Shown here in pieces: positions 15,624 through 23,688 of a DNA stretch of 43,405 bases. Location of the stretch: positions 1 to 43,405 of IMG/VR virus record IMGVR_UViG_3300037348_000076; one strand, written 5' to 3'. The DNA is from a virus. The translations under genes and the position numbers were made by a program. How positions within the stretch are numbered: the first letter of the stretch is position 1; each line of letters starts with the position of its first letter. The notes under the pieces were generated by a model. That model was not told the origin of the DNA. It was given only the letters and a program-made list of their open reading frames with translations, and did no database searches.

Positions 15624-16151
15624 TTACTCGCCTGCCAATACGGTCAGCGATATAAGCCGCGAGCGGGCGTTTTTGTACTCGTTAATGAGTTCGGTTATTT
15701 GAGCGAGGGTAGCCGTCGATATGGTCACACCAGCCGCTACGTTTATCACCACGGCGAAGCTGGCCCAGTTGCCCTGATCGTAAACGATCTCCCCGTCATA
15801 ATTGAACTCGCCGTCGTAGAACACGCCGATGCCGGTAAAGATGTCTATGTCCGAGTAGCCCAAAGTAGCGACGGCGTTACGGATGGCAGCAGGCGTCCCC
15901 TTAGTGCGCTGGAGCCGAACCGCCGTTTTGATTAAGTCTCTACGTTGCTGTTCGGTTGTAGCTAAACGCCACCCGGCCCACCCAAGAACGCCGTACTGAG
16001 AGGCTAGGTGGAACAACGCCGCGACGGGCGCGGTGTCCACGATGTACATTAACAGCGCGTCGGTTGGCAGCGCGGCGAACTCTTGGCTCAGCGCGTCTAT
16101 CATGCCCTCTATGTGGTCTCGGCCTTGTAGGGCACTAGCTATCTCAACCAT
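15624..16151 (-). CDS. I: Baseplate protein gpI (P2-type)
   Basis: 175 codons. The Tail_P2_I signature is visible: VDTAPVAALFHLASQYGVLGWAGWRLATTEQQRRDLIKTAVRLQRTKGTPAAIRNAVATLGY. It overlaps the gpJ-like gene upstream by eight bases. It links the baseplate wedge to the tail fibre. The second half contains an YDGEFNYDGEIVYDQGNWASF segment like other gpI proteins. Confidence 0.88.
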   Translation of the reverse strand: MVEIASALQGRDHIEGMIDALSQEFAALPTDALLMYIVDTAPVAALFHLASQYGVLGWAGWRLATTEQQRRDLIKTAVRLQRTKGTPAAIRNAVATLGYSDIDIFTGIGVFYDGEFNYDGEIVYDQGNWASFAVVINVAAGVTISTATLAQITELINEYKNARSRLISLTVLAGE

Positions 16152-17256
16152 TGGTAATTCCGATTATGGTGGTGGTTAAAGCTATCGTTTTGGCGAACTG
16201 GATAGGGCTAAGCACCAGATCGGTCGAGCTGCCGTTGAGCGTGACGGACACGTCTGCCACCTCCGTAGCGTCTCCGACCGCACGACCGATGAGCTGCGAT
16301 ACGGTAACGTCCAAACCCAACCGGGTCTCCCGCACAAACAGGTACTGCGCCACGCGGGCACGAGCAGCCGCTAAGGCCGAAGCACTATCCGCGCTCACGT
16401 ACATGGTGAAGGATAGGCCCACCGTGACTTCGATGCGCTCCGGCGAGAGGACCACCACCGTGTCGGTGAGTGGCACTACCGTGTTCGGGTCCAAGGCCGC
16501 TACCACTTGCTGAATCACGGTGTCGGGCGTCACGACACCCCCCTGCACGAGCGGGTAAACGTTCACGGTACCCGGCACCGGGTTCGTGACGGCTACGTCG
16601 ATAATGGAAGGTGAGGCACTACGCGCCCAAAACTGATAAGCCCGAACAGGCCCAGCGGTTGACGTACCGGAGCCAGCGAGACGGACGCGCTCGCGCAGCT
16701 CTTCGTCCGTCTCCGCGTCGGACCCCCCGCCGGAGGTGCCCGTGTTAGTTACCGAGACCAGCTCCGGGCGGCGGTCGATCATGCGCGTGATAAGCCCAGC
16801 CGTGAAGCCGTTGCCGTCCGCGCCGGGATTGATCGCCGTGGCCGTCACGGCAAAGGTCGCAGCTCCAGTCAGTACAACCGCGTCAGCGTCCGTTCTGAAA
16901 GTGGTCTGTCCGTTTTGGGAAGCGACACGGCTACCAGCAGGCAGCGTGAAGCCGCCATGCCCCGCAGCCGTCGCGTACGCGAGGTTGACAGTCGAGAAGC
17001 TGGAGGCCAGCCGGTTAACACCTTGCAGGTCGGCCAAGAAGTCGAGGGCCGGGGCGTTGGAGAACGAGAGCAGCATCTGCGCGGCGGCTGACTGGTTCTG
17101 CTCAGCTACGAGTTTAATCTCATAGGCGCACACTTCCAATACCAGAGCCTCCGGATGCGCAGGCAGCAAAGTTCGCCCGGTAATAGTCTCGAAGCGTTCA
17201 AAGAGCCTCGCTTTTATGCTCTCGATTGAGGTGTCGTAGAATTGTGGAGCGATCAT
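16144..17256 (-). CDS. J: Baseplate wedge protein gpJ
   Basis: 370 codons. Baseplate_J family features: N-terminal helix bundle (LVAEQNQSAAAQMLLSFSNAPALDFLADLQGVNRL), then YATAAGHGGFTLPAGSRVASQNGQTTFRT, the DEELRERVRLAGSGTSTAGPVRAYQFWARSASPSIIDVAV core and repeated beta domains. Length and order (after W, before I) match P2-like baseplates. It overlaps the W-like gene by four bases. Confidence 0.93.
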   Translation of the reverse strand: MIAPQFYDTSIESIKARLFERFETITGRTLLPAHPEALVLEVCAYEIKLVAEQNQSAAAQMLLSFSNAPALDFLADLQGVNRLASSFSTVNLAYATAAGHGGFTLPAGSRVASQNGQTTFRTDADAVVLTGAATFAVTATAINPGADGNGFTAGLITRMIDRRPELVSVTNTGTSGGGSDAETDEELRERVRLAGSGTSTAGPVRAYQFWARSASPSIIDVAVTNPVPGTVNVYPLVQGGVVTPDTVIQQVVAALDPNTVVPLTDTVVVLSPERIEVTVGLSFTMYVSADSASALAAARARVAQYLFVRETRLGLDVTVSQLIGRAVGDATEVADVSVTLNGSSTDLVLSPIQFAKTIALTTTIIGITNG

Positions 17257-17864
17257 ATAATTGAGATAGTTTCTCCGGCTTCGGTGAGGATGACCTCGCC
17301 GGTGTCCGTCGCTAAGATAAGATATATTCCGTCAGCAATAGCACTACCCGGCGCGATGGCAACCACGTCGCTCACCTGCTCGTTGCGGCTATCCGCTGCT
17401 CCAGTCCAAAAGATCGTGAACCGAACGCCGGAAGTGGCACCTGCGACGTCGCCGCCAAAGATAACGTTTTGCGTGTGGGTCACCTGCGATACAACGATGC
17501 GCGGTTCCCACCGATTAAGGTCACGCTTTATGCGAGCAGCGATTAAAGGTGCAGCGGTTGGCGAGGCGGCGTCCAACAAAGAAAAGACCTCGCTGCCAAA
17601 CTCCGGCTCGAAGGGCTGTGAGCCAGGCTCCGTATTAAGAATTATCCACATAGATTGCTCAATGGCCGCTACGCCCTCGACATAGGTGCCTGGCTTCGTT
17701 ATGCTCATCTGACGGTTGCCTGAAAACGTCTCCCGACCAGCGTTGTTGCGACGCACCGTTGCGGCCGCTGCCAGTTCGTCGGACAGCGTAAAGGGAGGTT
17801 CACCTGTGTCTACAAAAAAGTCGTCGAACAGTTCGTCTAATGGCACTTCAGTTTCGGGGTCCAT
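17253..17864 (-). CDS. W: Baseplate protein gpW/gp25-like
   Basis: 203 codons, longer than the usual 110-130 of P2 gpW. The gp25-like core is residues about 60-170: EQSMWIILNTEPGSQPFEPEFGSEVFSLLDAASPTAAPLIAARIKRDLNRWEPRIVV. An N-terminal extension of about 55 residues and a C-terminal tail (GIYLILATDTGEVILTEAGETISII) are additional. It forms part of the baseplate wedge with J and I. Confidence 0.85.
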   Translation of the reverse strand: MDPETEVPLDELFDDFFVDTGEPPFTLSDELAAAATVRRNNAGRETFSGNRQMSITKPGTYVEGVAAIEQSMWIILNTEPGSQPFEPEFGSEVFSLLDAASPTAAPLIAARIKRDLNRWEPRIVVSQVTHTQNVIFGGDVAGATSGVRFTIFWTGAADSRNEQVSDVVAIAPGSAIADGIYLILATDTGEVILTEAGETISII

Positions 17865-17869
17865 AGCTT

Positions 17870-18388
17870 TTAGTTTAGGAGCGCGTCGGCGCGGGTCTTG
17901 AGTGCGGTGAAGGTAACCAAGTTTATCGGCGGTCCGGTCGGTGCGCCCGGTGCTGCGGACAGGTGCGTCATGGTGGTGATGGCCGTAAACAGGTCGCCGA
18001 GAATTAGTTTCAAAGAATCTCCGGCCTTTGCAATCTTAATGCCTTGCGGCCCTATCTCTATTTCGGTAGTGTCAAGGCTTAGCTTCAGGGCCGAGCCATC
18101 CCAAGCAACGCGCCCGCCGCCATCAAAAGCAACCGCGAAGTCCGCCTCCGTAAGGTTCTGCGTCGGCTGAATCTTATCGGTGTAGACGGCTCCTAGTATA
18201 ACGCCCTCCGCGCCGTCCACCAAGCAGGCCACCTGAGTTCCCAGGCTTAGAGGTAAATGCGGCTTGACCTTGTCTACTGAAAAAGCGACATGGGGAAGCG
18301 GAAACGACACGAGGTCATCTTCAGGAAAATAGACCCGGTAACGAGCCAAATCCAAATCCACCCCCACCACATCGCCAAACCTCAACAT
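17870..18388 (-). CDS. V: Baseplate spike/assembly protein gpV
   Basis: 172 codons. The N-terminal OB-like domain (GDVVGVDLDLARYRVYFPEDD...GTQVACLVDGAEGVILGAVYTD) is typical of phage baseplate assembly protein V, followed by a beta-helical stem (VAFDGGGRVAWDGSALKLSLDTTEIEIGPQGIKI). Near the end, THLSAAPGAPTGPPINL fits the Pro/Gly-rich tip region. It should form the trimeric membrane-piercing spike under the hub. Confidence 0.85.
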   Translation of the reverse strand: MLRFGDVVGVDLDLARYRVYFPEDDLVSFPLPHVAFSVDKVKPHLPLSLGTQVACLVDGAEGVILGAVYTDKIQPTQNLTEADFAVAFDGGGRVAWDGSALKLSLDTTEIEIGPQGIKIAKAGDSLKLILGDLFTAITTMTHLSAAPGAPTGPPINLVTFTALKTRADALLN

Positions 18389-18391
18389 AGC

Positions 18392-19696
18392 TCATACTTT
18401 TTTCAGACTTACTTCAGTCTCGTAACCAGCCCCGGAACTGTGGGTGCTGTCAATGATAAACCACTTGCCATCAAACTTGGCTCCGAAACCGGTCAGCAAG
18501 ATACTGATTCCGGCTAACATAGTCGGCCGTCCGGGCATCGTAAGCGACGCGGTGATCTGCTCGCTGGTTGAATCGTGGATCGCCGCACGAGACATAGCCG
18601 CTGCCTCGGCGGGTGACCGGGCCCCCCCGAACAAAATGTCCTCATCTGCATCCGTTCCGTTAATTTCGGGCGGGCGGTGGAAAATAAACCGGGAGACTTC
18701 GCTGTACGGCGGGTGCTTGCCCGTCACGCCATCCGAAGGGAAGGGTACGCCGTTCGCCGCGCCCACCCCCGGTACCGGAGGCTGCGGGAGTTCGTTGTCG
18801 AGCCGCTGAAAGGCAAAGTCGGCGTCTGGCGCATAGGGTGCACCCAAATCGGTCACGCCATCCGAGGGGAACGGGGCACTCGTTATCGCACCGAGGGCTG
18901 GCGGCGGGTCCGTCAGCTCGAAACGGTTCTCGAAGGGTCGGTACAGCGGTGAGTAAGGCGTTGGGACGTACCGGCGCAGCACCTGCCTTCCCGGCTCGGC
19001 CGTGTCGAACCCGGCAAATTGACTGTCCGGGTTCATGTAGCGGGTCGTGGCGGCGCGTTTCACCTTCATAGTCCCGTCCCGGAATGATGCGCGGCCTACG
19101 TCCTTCAGGTCCACCGTTATCACAGGCGAGGCCCCCTCAAGGGCGTACACGTCCGTGAAGATTAGCAGGTCGTTGCGGACGGAGAAGTTGTACCCGTACT
19201 TTTTAGCAAGCCTGGAAAGGAACGCAAGGTCGGTTTCGCGCACCTGCGAGGCGCGGGGGATGACAAGCCTGGGGTCAATGTTACCGAGGGTGCGCAGGCC
19301 GTGGCGCAAAGCCACGTCGCCAATGATGGCGACAAGCGATTGATCTTCGTAGTTCACCGAGCGTTTCGTCCGCAGCCCCTTGGTGACCAGAGCGGCCACG
19401 GCGCGGATGGCGACACGGTACGGGAGCAGTTCGTACTCCACCTCATCTATCTCGAAAATTCCAGCACTAACCATATCACCTTCGTAGCCGAGACTAACCT
19501 CCAGCTTGGCCCCCTTCGGTGGGTACCAGTCGTTAGCAAAGCGGTCGTCCTCAGCCGTCAGGCATAAGTCTATACTGTCCGACAAAGCCTCTGAGCTATC
19601 GAAGTAACGGATCGTCTCGATGTAGGGCGTAAGGTCACGGGTTACATTCCTGCCGTTCATGACTACGCTCACCTGGGGTCTAGCTACTGTTTCCAC
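18392..19696 (-). CDS. D: Tail hub protein gpD (late control D family)
   Basis: 434 codons from GTG 19696, chosen because the longer open frame (to 19822) fully overlaps the gpX gene and adds an unlikely N-terminus. From the GTG the protein begins VETVARPQVSVVMNGRNVTRDLTPYI, the normal gpD start. Further gpD marks are FEIDEVEYELLPYRVAIRAVA, TKRSVNYEDQSLVAIIGDVA and REAETDLAFLSRLAKKYGY-like sequence (RETDLAFLSRLAKKYGYNF). Two internal repeats, each containing FPSDGVT (about 291 and 338), form a linker. Forms the hub joining tube and spike. Confidence 0.9.
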   Translation of the reverse strand: METVARPQVSVVMNGRNVTRDLTPYIETIRYFDSSEALSDSIDLCLTAEDDRFANDWYPPKGAKLEVSLGYEGDMVSAGIFEIDEVEYELLPYRVAIRAVAALVTKGLRTKRSVNYEDQSLVAIIGDVALRHGLRTLGNIDPRLVIPRASQVRETDLAFLSRLAKKYGYNFSVRNDLLIFTDVYALEGASPVITVDLKDVGRASFRDGTMKVKRAATTRYMNPDSQFAGFDTAEPGRQVLRRYVPTPYSPLYRPFENRFELTDPPPALGAITSAPFPSDGVTDLGAPYAPDADFAFQRLDNELPQPPVPGVGAANGVPFPSDGVTGKHPPYSEVSRFIFHRPPEINGTDADEDILFGGARSPAEAAAMSRAAIHDSTSEQITASLTMPGRPTMLAGISILLTGFGAKFDGKWFIIDSTHSSGAGYETEVSLKKV

Positions 19697-19911
19697 GGCG
19701 GTAAGGTTGTGCGAGATACATCGCTGTTTCGGGTAGATAAAATGGGGATGCGCACCCGGATGCCTGGCGGGTAGCGGCGCAAGATAGGCAGCGTCGGGTT
19801 GGCCGCAAGAATTGGACCCCAAGAATCTGAATCGCCGTAGTGCTTGCGAGAGATACTGTCCAGTCTGTCCCCTTGTATGGTGATGTATGCAACGAAGTTG
19901 TTAGGTGTCAT
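19684..19911 (-). CDS. X: Tail protein X (LysM-like)
   Basis: 75 codons. YITIQGDRLDSISRKHYGDSDSWGPILAANPTL is the LysM-like Phage_tail_X signature, and it ends PPGIRVRIPIL. It overlaps gpU by four bases and the gpD GTG start by 13. In P2-like phages gpX belongs to the hub region and may bind the spike or peptidoglycan. Confidence 0.92.
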   Translation of the reverse strand: MTPNNFVAYITIQGDRLDSISRKHYGDSDSWGPILAANPTLPILRRYPPGIRVRIPILSTRNSDVSRTTLPPWKQ

Positions 19912-20768
19912 ATCCTGCGAAGTATTACGAGGCGGTTAAGAGGGCGCGTGGTGTCCAACGCGGAGCTGGCAAGGTCGAGCAGCCCGCCGGAAGACGCGCT
20001 CACGGCACTCAGGTCTCCCCGTTCGGCCGCGTCGCTAAGGATCGCCGCCTGGTTAGCCATCGTCTCGAACTGTGTCACCAGAGCGGGTACCTGAGCTGCA
20101 AGCGTTAACCCCCGGTTTAACAGCGCAAGACCAGCGCGGGCACCTGCCTGTACCTTCTTGGCTCCCGAAGCCACCCGGGTCAGATTGCGCACCCGCTGCG
20201 CGGGAGGGGCCGTCACGGCTAAGGTGGCGGCAAGCTCGGTGGCTCGTATCTCGGCAATCGTTCCTGACAGGCCGATCACTAAAGACGCCGCTTCCGATCC
20301 GGGTAGCTGCTCGATGCGCACCGGGATTACGTCGTTCTCAGCGAGGGCCAGCGCGTTGCCGAAGTCGCGACCGCGAGCCTGATCGTTGACGGCGATGGCC
20401 GCGTACTCCACAAGCACGAGCTGTACGTCTGCATGGATCAACGTCCCCGTCGTTGTGCGGTCGCGCTCGTTCACTTCCAAGGACAAAATTACAACCTCGC
20501 CGATAAGCTCGCCGTTGCCGTCGATGAAAGTACACACCCGGTTCTGAATCTGCTTCTCTCGAAGCCGGGTCAGAGCCTGCGCCACGTCAACAAAGGACGT
20601 GTGGAGGCGCAGGTCAAGCCGGTACTCTACCAGCTCCGTACCTACGCGCAGCAGAGCCGCCTTGCCATTCAGCAGGGGCGTCTTGGCTATGCGCTCGACA
20701 TAGCGGTAGTCGAGAGCACTAGGCCCGAACCGTCCGGTAAATCTTATGTCATCGAGTTGCAGGTACAT
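19908..20768 (-). CDS. U: Tail protein gpU
   Basis: 286 codons. The N-terminal 125 residues fit P2 gpU: PLLNGKAALLRVGTELVEY, DLRLHTSFVDVAQALTRLREKQ, and TFIDGNGELIGEVVILSLEVNE. The protein is about twice the length of P2 gpU; the extra C-terminal half (helical, Ala/Thr-rich) is unassigned and may be a fused hub-associated domain. Placed between tape measure and X, as in P2. Confidence 0.85.
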   Translation of the reverse strand: MYLQLDDIRFTGRFGPSALDYRYVERIAKTPLLNGKAALLRVGTELVEYRLDLRLHTSFVDVAQALTRLREKQIQNRVCTFIDGNGELIGEVVILSLEVNERDRTTTGTLIHADVQLVLVEYAAIAVNDQARGRDFGNALALAENDVIPVRIEQLPGSEAASLVIGLSGTIAEIRATELAATLAVTAPPAQRVRNLTRVASGAKKVQAGARAGLALLNRGLTLAAQVPALVTQFETMANQAAILSDAAERGDLSAVSASSGGLLDLASSALDTTRPLNRLVILRRI

Positions 20769-20771
20769 AGG

Positions 20772-22622
20772 TTAAAAGGCTAGTCGTTGTTTGTTTGCGT
20801 TCGCCCGTTGCATCACGCGCTCGACCTCCCCGGCGTGTTCGCGTAGCATATCCCGGAAAGACTGCTTGTCAGCGGCACCTCCGGCGGGCATATTTATGAT
20901 CGGCGCGTAGTTGATCGAGGTCTGCGATCCCGTTGCAGGTTTCGACACGGGCGCGAGCTTAGGGCCGGACGCCGCGCCGGGTACTGCCTTGGTGGGCATC
21001 AACGTACCGCGCGGACCGGTTCCCGCTTTCTCAGCCGCACGTTCCTTTTCCTGAGCCTTGAGAAACGCTTCGCGCGGGGTGAACCGTACCACCTTACGTT
21101 GATTAGCCGCTGCTTGCTCCTCTGAAACGCCGAAGAGCGACTTTAACTTAGGGTTGATATACTTTTGAATATCCTCCGAGAAGTAAGCTATGAGGCCACC
21201 CACCGCCACTACCGCAAGACCGATGGCAATTGGTATTGCACCCATGGCAACCACAGCGGCGGTGGCCGCAGTCGCTGTGGCGGTCAAAGAGGTAACAAAC
21301 GACGACGCGGCTATTTTTATCAGTATAGGCCCCAACACTCCCGATATTGTGGCGACGGACGATATAACGCTGGCGGTTACGCCAAGCGCAGCGGCCAGAA
21401 CGCCGACCCCCGCCACGACCTTCACAATTGCTGTCGTAGCTTCGCGGTTCGCGCCTGTCCAGTTTGACAACGCTAGTGCTCCTTTGGCACCTGACGCGGC
21501 CAGCTCCGTAAGTGCTGGCAGCAGCGCAATGCCTAGACTGATGCTTAGGTCTTCAGCCGCAGACTTAAAGAGGGCAAAGGAACCCGAAGCAGTCGCTAGT
21601 CGAGCGTCAGCCACCTGTTTAGCGGTACGCGCCTTGTCTCCTTTGCCCTCCCCCGCTATATTCTTAGCGTACTGTGCAAGCCCGCCATCTTTGGCGAACG
21701 TAAGCAGCGTACCTGCGCCCGAAGTACCTTCAGTCTCGAAGAGCGTCTTGATAATGTCCAAAGCCTTACCGGTTGGCATACCGTCCAACGCAACGCCCAT
21801 CTCGCCCAATACCGTCACGAGGTTGCGAAGATTACCCTCCGAATCCACCGTGTTTATGCCTAGTTCGCGGAGTGCCGCTGCGGCCGGTTTGGTCTTGCCA
21901 GCAAGGCGGAGTAGCATACCTCGTAATGAGGTACCCGCCATCTGCCCTTTGATGCCAGCGTTGGCCAGCACTCCCGTCATAGCTGCGGCCTCCTCTAGCT
22001 CCAGACCTGCCAACTTGGCTACCGGACCGACGTACTTCATGGTTGCGGCTACGGACTCCAGCGTAGAGTTAGAGGACGTGAACGTGCGGGTAAGCACGTC
22101 GCCTATCCGGGTCATATCCGTAACCTCCAGTCCGAAAGCGGACATGATGTTCGTGGCTATGTCGGCAGTCTCCGCTAGGTTTAGATTGCCAGCGGCCGCG
22201 AGGTTCAAAACGCCGGGTAGTACCGCTATCGTCTGGTCGGCTTTGAGGCCAGCCATCGCCAGGTACTGCATGGCCTCGGCCGACTGAGTAGCGGTGAACA
22301 TGGTCTCCCGGCCTTGCTTACGTGCAGCTACCCCTAACGCGACCAGCTCGCCCGCCGTGGCTCCAGACACCGCGCCGACATTGGCGATGGCTTGCTGGAA
22401 GTTCACGGCAAGTTGGGTAGGCTTGTAGAGTAACGCTCCAATAGAGGCCGCTACGGCACCCGCGCCGATAGCCAGGTTGCCGTAGCGGTCAGCCCGGTCC
22501 TTTTGCTTGCGGGCGAAAGCGTCGGCCTGCTTATTAGCGAAGCCAAACGTTTTGCGAAAACCCGCAGACGCTTTGTCAACAGCCCGCAGAACGATGAGTG
22601 TCTGTAACACGTTACTCTTCAT
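20772..22622 (-). CDS. T: Tail tape measure protein
   Basis: 616 codons. The TP901-type core is clear: FQQAIANVGAVSGATAGELVALG, GRETMFTATQSAEAMQYLAMAGL, AETADIATNIMSAFGL, MKYVGPVAKLAGLELEEAAAMTGVLANAGIKGQMAGTSLR. Several hydrophobic segments follow (about 390-490), consistent with membrane insertion during DNA delivery. By tape-measure length this gives a tail of fairly short to medium length. The start overlaps the stop of the frameshifted E' segment (ATGA). Confidence 0.95.
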   Translation of the reverse strand: MKSNVLQTLIVLRAVDKASAGFRKTFGFANKQADAFARKQKDRADRYGNLAIGAGAVAASIGALLYKPTQLAVNFQQAIANVGAVSGATAGELVALGVAARKQGRETMFTATQSAEAMQYLAMAGLKADQTIAVLPGVLNLAAAGNLNLAETADIATNIMSAFGLEVTDMTRIGDVLTRTFTSSNSTLESVAATMKYVGPVAKLAGLELEEAAAMTGVLANAGIKGQMAGTSLRGMLLRLAGKTKPAAAALRELGINTVDSEGNLRNLVTVLGEMGVALDGMPTGKALDIIKTLFETEGTSGAGTLLTFAKDGGLAQYAKNIAGEGKGDKARTAKQVADARLATASGSFALFKSAAEDLSISLGIALLPALTELAASGAKGALALSNWTGANREATTAIVKVVAGVGVLAAALGVTASVISSVATISGVLGPILIKIAASSFVTSLTATATAATAAVVAMGAIPIAIGLAVVAVGGLIAYFSEDIQKYINPKLKSLFGVSEEQAAANQRKVVRFTPREAFLKAQEKERAAEKAGTGPRGTLMPTKAVPGAASGPKLAPVSKPATGSQTSINYAPIINMPAGGAADKQSFRDMLREHAGEVERVMQRANANKQRLAF

Positions 22623-23106
22623 TGCTCGGGGGTGTTTATTTTGTTATGCGTTTTTACGGCTGCACGATAGAAAGCCTGCACTTCAACGGCGGGAATATTT
22701 TGCATTAACTCAGTGTAACTCCAGCCGGTAAAGTGCGCTAAGAATACGAAGTGCTCGTACTCTACACAGTCTACCCGCCCAACTGAAAACCCTCCTCGAT
22801 GAGCTTCTCCATAACGGCGGCGAAGTCAAAGTACGCAAGCTCTTCCCATTCTTGGTAGGCCAGCTTGCGCCACGGCTGCTTCTCGTTTTCGGGAGTGGCA
22901 AGGCGCAACAACACGCGCATAGCGCATGGGTAGTATCGCGCCGGGTCTCCGTTCATTTCCTTACCTATCTCTAAAAAGTCGCGTCCTAGAGGCTTCGGAA
23001 TAATGGCTACCTCACGCTCCGTACCTTGGTACGTTACTTTGAGGGCAAGAAGGCGGGGTGCCCCCGGACTTGGATCGGGGGGCACCTTGGTGATAACTTT
23101 AGGCAT
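22619..23106 (-). CDS. E': E-E' tail chaperone fusion by -1 frameshift
   Basis: Predicted fusion of 162 residues: 105 gpE residues, Gly-Phe decoded at the slip site, then 55 residues read in the -1 frame. The -1 extension includes EYEHFVFLAHFTGW, then SYTELMQNIPAVEVQAFYRA, a typical E'/GT-type tail chaperone second half, and stops at 22619 with TGA overlapping the tape-measure ATG. The extension has no start of its own and no annotation-length ORF, so it would be missed by ordinary gene calling. Known tail chaperones recruit the tape measure through this longer form. Confidence 0.85.
22771..23106 (-). CDS. E: Tail assembly chaperone gpE (zero frame)
   Basis: 111 codons from ATG 23106; an in-frame TTG 21 bases upstream is less likely. 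The product begins MPKVITKVPPDPSPGAPRLLALKVTYQG and ends EELAYFDFAAVMEKLIEEGFQLGG. It lies between tube and tape measure, the normal place of tail chaperones. A GGGTTTT heptamer six codons before the stop allows a -1 shift that yields the E-E' fusion. Confidence 0.9.
   Translation of the reverse strand: MPKVITKVPPDPSPGAPRLLALKVTYQGTEREVAIIPKPLGRDFLEIGKEMNGDPARYYPCAMRVLLRLATPENEKQPWRKLAYQEWEELAYFDFAAVMEKLIEEGFQLGG
22786..22792 (-). promoter_or_regulatory. -1 ribosomal frameshift slippery site GGGTTTT
   Basis: On the minus strand the heptamer reads G GGT TTT in the gpE frame, a canonical X XXY YYZ site. Slipping by -1 gives GGG TTT and opens the E' frame, which then stays open to 22619. GC-rich sequence follows (GTTGGGCGGG), but I cannot predict a stimulatory structure by eye. 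Confidence 0.85.
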
Positions 23107-23135
23107 AATGTATGTTGAGGTTTTCAAAGTTGGTC

Positions 23136-23657
23136 TTACAGACCAAGGTTGCGGTTAAGCGTTGCGCTCAGCTCTACTCCGTTTACCCGGAGGAGGCTGT
23201 TGATGGCATCAAACTCAAAGATGTCAGCTCCGCCGATCACCTGTTTGATGTACGTAACGCACATCTTCAGCTCTAAGCCATCTACGTTTTCCATCTGAGA
23301 AAAACTACCCAGGGGGAAATTCATGAAGGTGCCTTGAACGAGGGTTACTACACCGATCTGCTCAGCCAAACCCTCGCCATCCATAACATCCATGTTTGCG
23401 TAGAGCGCAAGCGAAAGACGCTGGTAAGGATCACCGATCTGTCGCAGTGTGTCCGGGTAGAAAGCGTTGAACGTGAAGGTCGCCTCCATCGTTTCATAGC
23501 CGGCAAAGAACTTGGTCTTGCCGAGCAAGCCGATGCCTTCATGTTCTACCATAATGGCGGTCAGGTCCGGCAGTTCCACCTTCGAGACTTGACCCAGCGT
23601 TGAGCCACCTTCGATAACCAGGTTGGCGTTTGTTACTCTATTGATTTTAGTAGGCAT
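23136..23657 (-). CDS. FII: Major tail tube protein (FII)
   Basis: 173 codons. Typical P2 FII-type features: INRVTNANLVIEGGSTLGQVSKVELPDLTAIMVEHEGIGLLG near the start, MEATFTFNAFYPDTLRQIG, and GLELKMCVTYIKQVIGG, EFDAINSLLRVNG near the end. Length is normal for the family. Lies after the sheath gene in the usual order. Confidence 0.95.
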   Translation of the reverse strand: MPTKINRVTNANLVIEGGSTLGQVSKVELPDLTAIMVEHEGIGLLGKTKFFAGYETMEATFTFNAFYPDTLRQIGDPYQRLSLALYANMDVMDGEGLAEQIGVVTLVQGTFMNFPLGSFSQMENVDGLELKMCVTYIKQVIGGADIFEFDAINSLLRVNGVELSATLNRNLGL

Positions 23658-23688
23658 CGTATTCGGAGTGTAAGGTTAGGGAATTGGA

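Noticed and set aside
19697-19822. Longer gpD reading frame
   Set aside because: It lies entirely within gpX in another frame and adds residues unlike gpD. GTG 19696 is preferred.
21190-22287. 365-codon plus-strand frame opposite the tape measure gene
   Set aside because: Antisense shadow of a strongly supported gene; Ala/Ser/Pro-rich shadow composition.
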